Origin: Dissophora ornata
Lineage: Eukaryota; Mortierellomycota; Mortierellomycetes; Mortierellales; Mortierellaceae
DNA length: 64,000 nucleotides
Assembly: GCA_025201705.1 (NCBI GenBank)
Contig: MU616565.1
Span: forward strand, 1-64,000
Direction: 5' to 3'
In this document: in pieces, positions 43,727-56,066 of the stretch
Numbering within the stretch: the stretch's first letter is position 1
Layout of the letters: every line of letters begins with the position of its first letter
The notes under the pieces: generated by a model
The model's database searches: none
What the model saw: the letters and a program-made list of their open reading frames with translations, nothing else
What the model was told of the DNA's origin: nothing
Translations under genes and position numbers: made by a program

Positions 43727-45845
43727 ATGATGCGTCCACGGATACAGCGCTCAACAATACTCAGATACTCTGTCAGGAATAGCACTGCAACACCACTGGC
43801 AGCCTGGACACTCGATTCGTCTCGGGCGTCTCACTTGATCAGATTCAGATCACTTTCCACACTTACTCCAGAGCCAACACCCGACGTGAAGGATTGGTCG
43901 CCACCGCCCCGAAATATCGTCAAGGGCCGTTGGCAGCCCATCATTGGTCTCGAGATCCATGCCCAGATCAAGTCGAGTACCAAACTCTTCTCAGACTCGA
44001 AAAACGTCTTCAACGCACCCACAAATACAAATGTCTCCCTAATTGACGCTGCCTATCCAGGAACATTGCCTGTAAGTGGCCAGACATGGGTACGGAGCAG
44101 TATCGATCACCATTTACAGAGCTTTCAGGACAAGGCTGATTCTTTTTTACGTGATATGATAGCAATTAAGCAAAGAGTGTGTAGATCTGGCTATCAAGAC
44201 TTCACTAGCGCTTGATGCACACGTCTATCCAATTTCCTCGTTTGATCGCAAGCACTACTTTTATCCCGATCTCCCTCAGGGGTACCAGATTACACAGCAC
44301 TATGGTATGGGATACTTCCGTTGATAGCGCGCATATTATGTCCAGAAGCCCCATGGAGGAACTAGCTAACCGTCCTCCGGTGTCGACATGTAGAGCCTTT
44401 GGCACAGAACGGCAAACTTGTAATTACACCACTTGATGGATTGGATTACTCGCTGACAGTTGGGATCGAGCAATTGCAACTGGAGCAAGATACAGGCAAA
44501 TCATTGCATGATATCTATCCTGGAATGACCCTGCTGGATCTCAATAGAGCAGGTACGGGTCTTATGGAGATCGTCACCAAACCTGATATGAGGTCCTCAA
44601 AGGAAGCAGGAATTTTGGTCAAGAAACTGCAGGCATTGCTGCGTGCAGTCGACAGTTCAGACGGGAATATGGACGAGGTAACAGCTGAGTGCTTTTTTGA
44701 GAAAATATACTCTATGGCGTTACCTAACGCAGACCATTAACTTTCTTGTGTAAAACTAGGGATCTATGAGATGTGATGTGAATGTCTCGGTCCATGAACT
44801 GGGAAAGCCATACGGAGCACGATGTGAATTGAAAAATTTGAACAGTATCAAGTCGGTCATGGATGCTATCGGTATGTGAAGAGTGGATATCTTTGCACTT
44901 TCTTGAAGGGATTATCCAACTTGCTCACCAGCGTTTCACGACTCAAATCATGTAGATGCGGAGATTGAGCGCCAAATTTCGTGCTACGAATCCAACGCTC
45001 CTATCACGCAGGAGACGCGCGGGTTTGACGCCTCAACCGGAAAGACTTTTCGCATTCGAAGCAAGGAATCAGCACCAGATTATCGATACATGCCAGAGCC
45101 AGACTTGCCACGCCTTGTGCTAAGCCTAGAGGAGATCCAGGTCTTGAAGAATAGCCTTCCAGAACTACCCGATGCACGGCGGGACAGGATCATGGAAATG
45201 TACCAATTGGGAGTGATTGAAACGCGCACGTTGATGGGCGAAGAGGGTATGGTTGAATACTTTGAGAACGTCGTGTCTTCTGGACGCAAAGTGAAAAGCG
45301 CCGTTAGCTGGTAAGTATCGTTACATTGCATAGTTGTCTACATCATTGCCACCAAATACTGATGTTTTTTATTCTTCGCGCTAATTTACGACAGGACAAT
45401 ACACGAGCTTCTGGGCAGACTGCACTCGCGTGGGTTGGAGTTTAGTCAAGAAGCGGTCACGGCCAAACAGATTGGGTCGCTTATTGACTGCGTGGATCAA
45501 GGCCTGATCTCTGCTAAGGTCGGCAAGTCTGTTCTGGACCTGATGATTGAGGGTGATTCCAGGGATGTGAAGGATATTGTGGAAGAGAAGGGGTGGCAGC
45601 AGATGGACAACCGAGGCGAGCTGGAGGCGATGTGCGATGATATGATCGCAAAAAACCCTGGGACAGTGAAGGCGATTATGGAAGGAAATATTAGCAAGCT
45701 AGGCTTCTTTATCGGACACATTATGAAGCAGAGCAAAGGCCGGGCCAACCCCACGATAGTAAACGATGTGCTGAGGGCAAAGCTGGGCCTTCCTGCAGGC
45801 TCTGTGGGGACTGGCGGCAAACCGAGAAAAGACAAACGCCACTGA
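43727..45845 (+). CDS. GATB: Mitochondrial Glu-tRNA(Gln) amidotransferase subunit B
   Basis: Six exons, 43727-44071, 44163-44304, 44394-44677, 44760-44871, 44956-45310 and 45395-45845, give 562 residues. GatB, with the glutaminase GatA, turns Glu-tRNA(Gln) into Gln-tRNA(Gln) for mitochondrial translation (yeast Pet112). The basic, serine-rich N-terminus suits a mitochondrial presequence. Conserved segments follow: [98 protein letters not shown]. The C-terminal YqeY-like domain ends in [11 protein letters not shown]. All splice junctions restore family motifs. Confidence 0.95.
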
Positions 45846-46134
45846 GAATAATAAATTTTGGTGGGTAGAGCAGGCAGTCGTACGAGCTGCAAAAGGAATA
45901 GCTTGTATGGAGAATGCATGCGATGCATTCATTCAGCGGGGTCTCATTCCGTCCTCTCGAAGGTTTAATCATTCCTGTGCTCAACCGCTTCTTTCTACAC
46001 TTTCCTGCGTTCCTTTTCAAATGCACATTCGTCCCTTGATCCCCTCTTTACCCCATTAATACACACAAAAAAAAAACCCCCTAAAAAAAAAGAAGAGAAA
46101 AGACTGACAGACAGAGAGTGTGAGAACATACAGC

Positions 46135-49100
46135 ATGGCCGAGACTCTGTTCAGGCCGCTCAATGTCATTGCAGGAGTTGATCCTGCCACGCCAGTGACA
46201 TGTGTCAAGTTCGACCCCCATCATGAACTTGTCTGGACTGCAAACGAGAACGTATGGTTGTTTGCTCCTCAAGTTCTAGGACAGAAGTTTGGCAAAAGGC
46301 ATAAATCTGTGGCATCACACTCAACTATCACATCTCCACCCTTCCCGCGCTGTAGGGCTACATCTCGTCGTACTATGGCGCAGGTTTGCAGCGATACTCC
46401 AGTTACAGAGCGCACAAAGGCCCTGCTCGCCATATGATGGTCCTCGATCGGGGGATCGTCTCGATTGGCAAGGATAGCATTCATCTGTCCAACAGGCGCG
46501 GCCTTGCCAGCTGGAATATCACGCAAGTGTTCTTCTCGTTATTGTCAAAGATCATAACGCAATATCGATGCGTCGATCCTCAGTCAACTGTCCTTTGACT
46601 TTCCAATTCCTGATCGAAGCGTCTAACTTGCCGTGGAAAACAAAAATACATTTAGTGATGAGAGCGCGCAGGATCTGCATTCAATGGCGCTGATGGGCAA
46701 CGCTGAAATCGTCGTTGCAGGACAGCAGGACAAGATCCTCACAATCAACATGATCCGCGGCGTCGTCACCAAAAAGGTTTGAACATGTACATGCAGGATG
46801 GGTAGCGCGATTGCAAGATTTACCTCCAAGAAAAAATCTCTTAACGCAGCAAGCAACGGAACAACTATTAGGTCGAGACGGACTCCGAGATCGTCGTCAT
46901 GAAAAAGTCGCGGCTGCTTGTTTGTGGATCTACCCGTGGCGATTTGATCCTGCAAGATCCAAGGTCATTGGCAGTGGAGCACAGGATCCAGGCGCACACA
47001 GGAACTATATCGGATCTGGACGTGTCAGGAAACCTGATTGTCACATGTGGATTTTCAGAGCGACAGGGGCAATTGATCATTGACCCTCTTGTCAAGGTCT
47101 ACGATATGAGGACAATGCGATCGCTTGCACCCATACCCTTCCCGAACGGACCATCGTTCCTCAAAATGCACCCGAAACTCTCCACCACCGTCTGTATTGC
47201 GTCTCAAACCGGCCAATTCCAGATGTGCGATGTGGGAAACCTCACCACCGGTATCCAGTTTTACCAGGTCAGTAACTCTGTCATGGCAGTGAATATGACA
47301 AACCGCATCAAACCACTTGCTAAATGGCCGCAATCTGCTATACGCTATCTTGCCTGAACTAGATCAACACGGCGAGCTACGTCAACTGCTTTGACATCTC
47401 GTACAGCGGCGAAATGGTGGCGCTTGGGGATGCAAGCAACGTCGTACATATGTGGGGCGACAAGCAGGAGCCTCAAATGAACCACTTTTCTAACCCAATC
47501 GATGCCCCTACCATGCCTATGCCGCCCTCTGTCACAGTGGGCGACAACGACCCACTTTCGTCTATTGGAATGCCGTACTATCAGGAACAGCTACTGTCAG
47601 CCTGGCCACCCAAAACAATCTATCCTGTTGGAAGAAAACCCCAGCCGATCCCATCATCTATTCTCGACAACATGAAAATGATTGACTTTGTTGGTTATGC
47701 TCCTAATCCAGGCCTTCGCCTCAGGAACCAAGCACCGTCGCTTCCAAAAGTCAGCATGCGTGACACACCAAAGTTCCGAAGTGAACAACAGAAGGAGCTT
47801 TACTTTGGAAAGAGGAAAGGGTCGATGGGGGCAACATTGGATCTGGAAAATGAAATGGAGGTTGATCTTGCGACCGGGATGTTGCCAAAGTACTACAGGC
47901 GAGTTGAGATCAAATACAGCAAATTTGGCGTCGAAGACTTTGACTTTGGGTAAGGATTATCAATGATTCAATGATGAACGTAGCTTCTGTCGCGAATAGT
48001 TGTCGCAGATTTTGATAACTAATAACTAATTCGTTTACCACTTGGAATGTAGGTTCTACAACAAGACACAATTCGGCGGGTTGGAGACACATATTGCCAA
48101 TTCTTACTGCAATGCTCTTTTGCAAGTGTTGTTCTTCACACCTCTACTCAGAACACTCGCCAAGGCTCATATTGGCCAAAGTTGTCCGCGAGAAAACTGT
48201 TTGACGTGTGAGCTGGGATTTCTTTTCCGGATGTTGGAGGATTCCAACGGTCAGAATTGTCAAGCAAGGAATTTCCTGCGTGCTTTTAGCACTATCCCAC
48301 AAGGTATAGCTTCGATACTACTGTATCTATAGCGTATGCATTATTGACCAATCGCCCGTATTGACGATATTGCCCTTCTACTTTGATGCCTGCTTGTAGC
48401 CTCAGCGTTGGGCCTGTTCGAGCCGGACGAGCCAGACGTGAAGACGATGTACTCCTCCCTTATTCAAAATTTTAATCGATTTGTCCTGGAGCAACTTCAT
48501 CAGGAATGTGGACTGGACAGAGCAGCGACTCTTGCGGCTCCGAATGCTCCCTCAGCTCCTTCGCCTATCCAACAAGTATTTGGCATGAAGACCGCAAGTA
48601 CCAGCATCTGTGGGCACTGTGGACTCGAAGAAGAGAGAGTTACATACCCATTCGTGCTGGATCTGATGTGGCCGAAGCCCGTAAGTGTCCATTCAAGAAG
48701 TGAACAGCGCGTTCATTTTAGAAAGCGCAGTAGTCTCGATCACCCGCATCTAACCGAGAGTCCTAATTGATCATCCGGAACTATAGGCCGCTACTCCGAA
48801 TGCACACCAATCATCAAAGAACCATCACCACCAAAAATCCAAAGAGGGCCAGTATCCCATGTCATTCTCGGAAATTTTGAAGGCATCTCTTTGTCGAGAG
48901 ACTCATAACCGTGTGTGGTGCTCGCAATGCCAGCAGTATCAGCCCACGACTAGCAAGAAGGCTCTTCAGGATCTCCCCCTCGTCTTAAGCATTAACACTG
49001 CCGTCAATCCGAAAGATCCTAATCCAGTTTCGTCAGGCATGCTCCTTGAAGAAAATGGGAAAGGAGGCGAATGGCTTCCTCTCAGGTAACTCTATTTGAT

Positions 49101-51311
49101 TTTCCATGGATCTTTTTCATCCGCTTAAAATATGAATCTTACCCCATTGACTTCGTGCGCCCTTAGGTTTACTGTGGGAGTGGATGACAAAAATGTGCAG
49201 GTGTTCGAGGACGCACCATTAGATGCCTCAGCCTTTGCCCTTAGCGCCGAGTACGAACTAACGGTGAGTAATAACGGCCGAGATAATGCGTAGCGATATC
49301 TTGGAGAGTGTATTAATAACGTCACCTACTGGCCTTCTCGCGCAGGCTGTTGTGAGTCAAGTACAACCTGCAGGCGAAGTTGCCCATTTGGTCTCGCACA
49401 TCAAAGGTACGGTCAGTTTAATAAGCGCCGCGTGCAGTTTCCTGTGGAGTCTATTGCATACTAATAGCGACTCTCTCTCCCTCCTTCCCTCTCTCCCTCT
49501 CTCTCTCTCTCTGCGTGTTTATAGTGATTTCCGAGAACGATTCTGAGGCGGCCGACCAGTCCCCTTGGTACATTTTCAATGACTTTTTGGTTAAAGGCGT
49601 TCAAGAGGGCGAAGTGACACAGTTCCCGGCTAGTTGGAAGGTAACATCGGATATGGGCACGGCTCTGAATGGTATGAGAGAGACTGGCATTAACATTGGA
49701 CTTTCTATTTCTCATGCAGACTCCATCGATCCTTTATTATACCAAAGTCAACCACGGCCCTCCTCCAAAGATCATCTCAGAGCCTCCTGTAGGGCCCGAT
49801 ACCAGCATCCTTCATGTTGATCTCTCGATTTCAAAGTACCGCGACCCCAATTACGTGTTCTATCAGTTGCTGCGACCGGAGGAAATCAGAGCAGGCGAAC
49901 AAATGTTGATCGCCATTGACACTGAGTTTGTTGCACTGAGTCGAGTAAGTGCTCTTAAGAAACGGGCAGTAGACTCAGAGAGTAACTGTTGTCAAGCAAC
50001 TCTGCTAATGTATGGAGTTTCATGCGTATGATAATTCGTAGGAGGAGACAGAGATTAGAAGCGATGGCACAAAATCGCTGATTCGCCCAACAAGGATGAG
50101 TCTTGCCCGTGTATCTGTGCTGCGGGGAGACGACGGTCCACTGGAGTACGTGCCATTTATTGACGATTATATCGCAACATCGGAACCTGTTGTCGATTAC
50201 TTGACCGAATTCTCTGGCATCCAACGTAAGTGAAAGCTCCGCTGATGGCCTATGTTTGGATAACAATAGTAAGGTGCTAAAGCGCACCTCTCCAATTCTT
50301 TTATCCCAGCGGGCGACTTGGACCCCAGCGTATCGAAACACACGCTAGTGCCACTGAAGGTAGCCTACAAGCGTCTTCGTGTTCTGGTCGACATGGGATG
50401 CATCTTTGTTGGGCATGGTTTGAGACAGGACTTCCGTATTATTAGTAAGTGTCTTTGTGAGCCATCACGTAGTGCGCACGGTGGCTGTGAGCATACCCTA
50501 TTCTACTACTTACGCTACATCGCTTGCAACAGATATTCTTGTACCGCCGGAGCAAGTTAAGGACACGGTGGACATCTTCCATATCAAGAACAGACAGAGG
50601 TACGAGGAGCAAGATTCCATTTGTCACCCTACCCTTTCCTGTGTTTTACATCGCCCTTTCTCACATTCCTCACTTCTCTTTTTGATTCGCTCTACTTGTC
50701 CTCAGGAAAATTTCGCTTCGTTTCTTGGTGTGGTACCTACTCCACCAGGACATTCAATCTGAGACCCACAACTCGATTGAGGATGCCCGTACAGCTCTTG
50801 CGCTCTATAAAAAGTATCTTGAGCTCAAAGAGAATGGACTCTTCCAAGAAGTGCTCGAGGACATCTATAATGAAGGGCGTAAAACCAATTGGAAACCAGT
50901 CCCAGGTCAATTCCCGGCACCATGGCCAAGGATGGGTACCCCATCTTCTGCATCTAATCCTACGTTTCAGAGTCTATCCAGACCTGGCACTCCTGCCACA
51001 CTTTCTAGCCCGGGTGCAGCCACAGTGACGGGTAATAGTGCATTGGCACCGCCACCTGGCCTGGCTGGACCAGGAGGGGTTCAGCTGCAATCACCACTCG
51101 CTATTTCTGCCCAACAGCAGCAGCAGCAGATGCAGTTCCAGCAGCAGCAACAGCAAAAGCAACAACAGCAAATGCTTCATCAACAGCAGATGCAACAGAT
51201 GCAGGCACAGCAGATGTACATGCAGCACCAACAGCAACATCAGCCGTGGCAAGGGTCTGGTCCAGCACATGGATATTCGTACCCGATGTCTGGACAACCC
51301 CCTCTTTCTCA

Positions 51312-51342
<31 letters not shown>

Positions 51343-51411
51343 CAACCTCAGGCTTATCAGCCGCCCCATGTTCTCCAACAACAGCAACCACATCACTACC
51401 CTTCGCAATAG
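46135..51411 (+). CDS. PAN2: PAN2, catalytic subunit of the PAN deadenylase
   Basis: Sixteen exons give 1269 residues: 46135-46251, 46356-46522, 46656-46776, 46872-47267, 47363-47949, 48053-48303, 48400-48680, 48787-49085, 49167-49263, 49346-49406, 49525-49640, 49720-49944, 50042-50225, 50310-50444, 50533-50599, 50706-51411. PAN2 with PAN3 begins mRNA poly(A) shortening. An N-terminal WD40 propeller (to ~310) precedes a linker, then a catalytically dead ubiquitin-hydrolase fold (~465-830; [15 protein letters not shown]). The DEDDh exonuclease follows: AIDTEF (~897), GHGLRQDF and HNSIEDAR (~1055). The C-terminus has a Pro/Ser region and a long Gln-rich tail. Intron 2 begins GCAAGT, a GC donor. 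Confidence 0.96.
49468..49512 (+). repeat. CT-rich microsatellite in PAN2 intron
   Basis: A nearly pure CT/CCCT tract lies in PAN2 intron 10 (49407-49524), ending 13 nt before the ATAG acceptor. It works as an extended polypyrimidine tract. Confidence 0.8.
51109..51407 (+). repeat. CAG/CAA-rich tract coding the PAN2 Gln-rich tail
   Basis: Interrupted glutamine runs, mixed with M, H and Y codons, make up the last ~100 residues of PAN2. The longest pure run is about twelve Gln codons near 51311-51346. Confidence 0.85.
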
Positions 51412-51712
51412 TCCCAATACTTCGAGTGCGATCAGCTTTTAGAATGGTCACTTTTCATTGCAGGGAAAGTATTTATTTCATGTTTCGTGGGAGTGGAGGT
51501 GGAGAATAGTCTTCATTTTAGAAAAGAAAAAGCAGACAACAACAATAAAAATAAAAATAATCGGTAATGGCTGTTTGTGCGCGTGTTTCCGCAGTGGCTG
51601 TGCCGTAACGTGTGGACCTTGTGAATAAAAAAGTGGTGACCTCGTCGCTCCTCTTTGAATAAAGACAACCTACTCAAAAAAAAAACTTCTCATTGATTTC
51701 TGCCAACTGCAA
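51412..51712. other. PAN2 3' UTR and promoter of the small mitochondrial-type gene
   Basis: This 301-nt spacer between two plus-strand genes contains the AATAAA cluster described separately and an A-run at 51677-51685. No gene was seen. Confidence 0.5.
51544..51549 (+). terminator. Candidate AATAAA polyadenylation signal of PAN2
   Basis: Overlapping AATAAA units lie at 51544-51561, about 133 nt after the PAN2 stop. Another AATAAA is at 51622. Confidence 0.35.
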
Positions 51713-52337
51713 ATGCATTGCCATCGCCACATCTTCACCAGACAACTCGCATTAAGGCCCACATCGGCCTTTACCTCTACCTCGTTCTCTTCTTCACGAG
51801 CCATATTCCACAGAATGTCCTCAACATCCTCGTCCTCGACATCCCCACAACCCTCAAGCAATACAAATGATCAAAATGATCAGCACAAACCCGTATTGAC
51901 GCTCCCAGCGCCTGGAGACGTGCCCCAAGGGAACATCAACCAACTTGAAGTCAATGGAAAAGATATCAAGCTCGACATTCTCGGGCCGGTTGGTATGTAC
52001 ACATTGTTATCGTTACTTGCGCGCAAGGTTCTATAGCCTTTTAACGAGTTAATACTCTACAAAACAATATCCATTGAAAGGTTTTTTTGCTGACATGTTT
52101 TCTTTCCTTCGCAAAATAAAACAAAATGGGATAGTTGTGAATGAGAATGGAACTATATCCAGGATCGACAATTGGGCTGAGATGACCGAGATCGAAAAGG
52201 CAAATACTCGCAGAATCTTGCTCAAGAGGAACGCTCAGCGCCTTGCACGCCTTCGATCCGAGGCAGGTATCACTACTGCCGAGGGAGGAGAAGGCTCACA
52301 AGGCGCACCCAGCGGATCTTCAACAAGTCAACATTAG
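51713..52337 (+). CDS. Small mitochondrial-type fungal protein of unknown function
   Basis: Two exons, 51713-51992 and 52135-52337, give 160 residues. The N-terminus (MHCHRHIFTRQLALRP and on) is basic, rich in S/T and free of acidic residues for over 45 positions, as in mitochondrial presequences. After a Ser/Asn linker the conserved part reads VVNENGTISRIDNW, MTEIEKANTRRILLKRN and RLARLR. This pattern occurs in small uncharacterised fungal proteins; I cannot name the family with certainty. Splicing joins GPV to VNENG in phase 1. A Gly/Ser-rich tail closes the protein. Confidence 0.7.
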
Positions 52338-52568
52338 ATGATAAGCAATACAACGAACAACGAATACAGATGTCTTAGCATTGCGGCATTACAGATTAAC
52401 GAGGCTGTCGTGCCCTTGGTTTTCATTCTCGAACTTGGCAGGCGAGAGGTATTTACCGCGGCCAAGCATGTTATAACGAACATCAGCGCTACAAGCAGAG
52501 TTGTGATGAAAATGCAATGGATATTGTTTTATGTGTGGTACGATGCAATTTAAATCTATGGAGCACCT
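52338..52568. other. Convergent 3' region
   Basis: The 231 nt lie between the stops of the small mitochondrial-type gene and NOC4. A 71-codon frame here has no recognisable features. Confidence 0.5.
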
Positions 52569-54716
52569 TTAAAACTCCCAGGACTCCCAACCAGGGACAA
52601 TTCTGTCATCCTCTTCGTCTCCTTCTGCTACTACTGCAGAATCTGCATTTGCCACAAACAGACCCTTGGGTACCGCCACAGCCAGAGCAGCCTCGACCTT
52701 GCGCTTCTTCGTGATCTCGTTCTGGAACATGGTCGCATACGTGTGATCCAAGAAGTCCTCCAGGTTATAAGACGGCTTTGTGAACTGCTCGTTAAAGATC
52801 TTGGCCAACGTCGACACGTTAGGAGCGAAGTGGTTCTGAAGTGTCTGGAGTTCCCAGAGCGAACTCTGAAGGGCACGAGATTTCATAGGATCTTCTTCCT
52901 GATGGTTGTACTGATCGTTCTTCTCGCTGTCGGCTTTTCCGTGAATCAGCTGCATGCATGTTGGATGGCGCTTCAACAGATTATAGATGAAGGGGATGAT
53001 AATAACAATCGAAGCTGGAGGGCTGGACATGCCGAGACGCGCCATACGTTTGATGAACGCAGCAACCAACTGGGCGGGCAAAAGAGGTGATGAGAGGAAG
53101 ATGTCGACTTGACTGAAAAAGCGAGCCCTGTACTTGACATGCATCAGGTTCCGGTCGAACAACATGTACAGCTTCTTGAAAAAGTCGGGGTAGTCCAAGT
53201 TGTGCTCGGTAATGAGGACAAAGAGACCCTTCAGTGCCAGCAAACTGACGGCGCCTCCTGCGTTGTATGAATCAGTCAAGAAATCCATGAGGACAGTTGG
53301 TTGGGGCAGGTGTGGGATGATACGCTTATGGACAATCAACAGCGTCTTCTTGTAGATAACTGTGGTGAAAGGCAGTTTGAGGATTGCGATCCAGCAGTCT
53401 GAGAATACACGACGGTGGTTGTATAACACCAAGAGGGGATGTCTCTTGATGTGCGCTGCCGATGCGTCCTTTGTCAAATCCTCGACCTCTTCGTCTTCTT
53501 CGTCATCAGAGAATCCAAAGCCCTCCCCTGTGTACTCTTTCTTATCGCCGTCTATGTTATGGATTCAACACGTCAGTTTTCTATAGGGATATGAATGCAC
53601 TTCCAACTGCTGCAAAGAACCAATCGAGTGCTTACTGGGATCTGGGTTGCCTGTCCAGAACTCATCCAGCTCCTTCGAGTCTGTGGGCATGGTCTTCAAC
53701 GTCTCCATGATGGCGAACGAGTTTTCCAAAAGTGTCGAGAGCTTTTCTGGTGGCGCCTGGCTATTGGTTTTTTGTTTCTATAAAAACCCTCAGATGTGTG
53801 AGTTAGAACGGTCTAGTCTTGGCACAAGACAATGTTGACCGATACCTTTTGAAAAGCTCTGTTATTACCTTGCTCTGTGGTTTCTTAGCGTCCTTCTTTG
53901 ACTGCGCTCCCAATGCGGCGCTGATGATTGTGGTGGTGTTTTTTAAAAAGAAGAACCGAAGGTCGTCGTAGTATCCAAAATATTTCTCTGTAAACTCGCT
54001 GAGCAGGGGCTGGCTCATGTTGGAGCAGTTCAACAGCGCATCCACTATCCTGTAATACAAATCATTGGCAAAGTGGTGAACCCCGGACAGAGTGCTCAAG
54101 TAGCTCGACTCTAGCTTGACCAGATCCACCAAGATCTTAAGCGCTGGGATCTGAAGTCCAGCCTCGGGCATGTTCAAAATTTCGCATGTCCTGTTCAGGT
54201 ATTTGATGTAGTTGTCACGGAGCCACAATGTCACCGTTGCCTTCTTATCCTCCGCTGAAGCCTTCTTGGGTTTTTGGAGTTCGCCTCGGGAAAGCATTGG
54301 CGAGAAGACACGGAAGAGAGCATGGATGGCGGCGTGGATGATTTTGGGAGACCCATTCTATTATAGCGATAGCGACATGTATCTTAGTCAGAATATGACC
54401 TTGTAAGAATATTTTGCGGAGCAATTGAGCGGTCAAAGCAGTATCTCACCTCAGTGAACTGAATTAGGGCGACGATGTTGTTCAAGTGGGTCTTGCTCTC
54501 GGCCACCTGTCGCTCCAAAAGACGGATCTGGTCAACGGTGTCCTTGACACTTTTTGCCTACAGGGGAGGGAGTATTCAAATACAGAATGAGCTCTTTAGA
54601 ATCCTAGTTGATATATATTTATATAATGACCTGCTGAGCACATATTTTAGTATCCTGCAAAGCCCTACCGAGGGTTCAGCCTGGCTCTCGATGCGGGCAC
54701 GTTTTGCGACAGCCAT
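52569..54716 (-). CDS. NOC4: Nucleolar complex protein 4 (NOC4/UTP19)
   Basis: Five exons, 54669-54716, 54450-54557, 53869-54357, 53636-53777 and 52569-53551, give 589 residues. NOC4 pairs with NOP14 in the small-subunit processome for 40S assembly. Helical repeats run through the protein. The CBF/MAK21-type C-terminal domain has the conserved block from NAGGAVSLLALKGLFVLI, through DFFKKLYMLFDRNLMHVKYR and FFSQVDIFLSS, to AAFIKRMARLG. The C-terminus is acidic and ends PGWESWEF. Exon 1 codes only 16 residues. It diverges from the mL45-like gene with 250 nt between starts. Confidence 0.93.
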
Positions 54717-54966
54717 TTTGGTATGTGAAGGTGTAACTGAATGCCAGTTCGATTGAAGATGGGACAATGTCCCCAAAAAAAAAAAAAAAAAAAGAGAGTT
54801 GTTTATGTTTATTTACAGCAGTCACGACCGCCGTGTTCTCCAGGCACGTCTCACACACCACCAAAATTTCCCGAAGGGGATCAACACCAGGAATGAGCGA
54901 CCGGCCGCCCATTCAATCTTGCCAATCGCAACGTTGCACGCTTCTCGACACGCATTCATAGCCACC
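54717..54966. promoter_or_regulatory. Bidirectional promoter, NOC4 and mL45-like gene
   Basis: The 250 nt between divergent starts contain a pure A19 tract (54775-54793). Poly(dA:dT) tracts disfavour nucleosomes and commonly mark shared fungal promoters of ribosome-related genes. Both flanking genes serve ribosome production, one cytosolic and one probably mitochondrial. Confidence 0.6.
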
Positions 54967-56066
54967 ATGTTCCGCTTAAACACCCGTCTTTCAGGCAACA
55001 CAGCCTCGCAGGCTGCACAGTGCATTCGCACGCTCGCTATGTCCAACCAAACTGGATTGAGCGCCGCCAACATCGCTCGCATCCGTGGTGTCACTGGCGT
55101 GCTCGCCCAGTCCGCCCCATACTCAAGCGTACCGCGTCAAATGACCCAGCAAATTTCCCTCAAGGAGGTCGGAATCATGGGTAAGTACGGGGCACGAGAA
55201 ACAGTGGATCAACTGGGCGAATGTCGTCAGCCAGATATAAGCCCGTCTTCTCGCTGACGTCTTTATGCCCTTTGGATTAGATCCCTACGTCGTCCCAGAG
55301 AAGGAGAACCGCCCTTCGTTGTTCGGCGGATACAAAGCATGGGTCAAATATGCGAAACTTCGCATGCGTAACACAGGAATGACTGCTGCCAGGTGCGTTC
55401 ACAGCGACATTGAGGAGATCATGAATTTATACAACGAGGTTCGTCAGTCATTCTCGATGTACTCATATTGGATCGCCTATATTTTTCTAATAGTACTCTG
55501 GGTATGTGCTGGAAGCTGAAGGACTTTGGAATCACTGGTCGCTTCTTGGGCGAGTCGGAAGAGGCGTACATCGGAATGAATGAAGCCTTTGCTAAAGGCG
55601 ATCGTCACTATCTGGAGGAAATCTGCACGCCTTCCATGTACGCAAAGCTCAAGGGACAGCTCAAGGACCGCGTTGGACGTTACGAGTGGAAATACCATGG
55701 ACTCGTTGAGAAGCCTCAGATCGTGTCGATCCGCCAGGGCCAAATCGGAGGACATGTGCTGATCCAGATGATTGTCCGTCTTCACACCAACCAGGTAGGG
55801 CGAGAAACAAACAGACAGCGCTCACTGTATATTTGCGTCGGTGCGATACATTGAGGACCCTAGTAACTCTAACATGGAACATGGAAATTCTCCTTTTGAA
55901 TGTCCTATAGAGCATGGGTGTGTTTGACAAGAAGAACAAACTGATCGCTGGCGATTTGAAAAAGACTGTTCCTGTTCTCGAGTACATTGTTTTCCAGAGA
56001 TACATCACAGATCCCGAAGATAATTGGAGAATTCTCGGCAAGACAGCCCCTGAATCAAGTTCATAG
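54967..56066 (+). CDS. Tim44-like domain protein, mitochondrial ribosomal mL45 type
   Basis: Four exons, 54967-55180, 55281-55438, 55516-55794 and 55911-56066, give 268 residues. The basic N-terminus without acids (MFRLNTRLSG) suits mitochondrial import. The core contains GITGRFLGESEEAYIGMNEAFAKGD and the Tim44/mL45 block YAKLKGQLKDR, followed by the beta-sheet region VSIRQGQIGGHVLIQMIVRLHT and DNWRILGK. The family includes mL45 and yeast Mba1, which tether mitochondrial ribosomes to the inner membrane for insertion of nascent proteins. Intron 2 has a GTTCGT donor, and its acceptor is ambiguous: GGAAG was used because it keeps phase. Confidence 0.8.
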
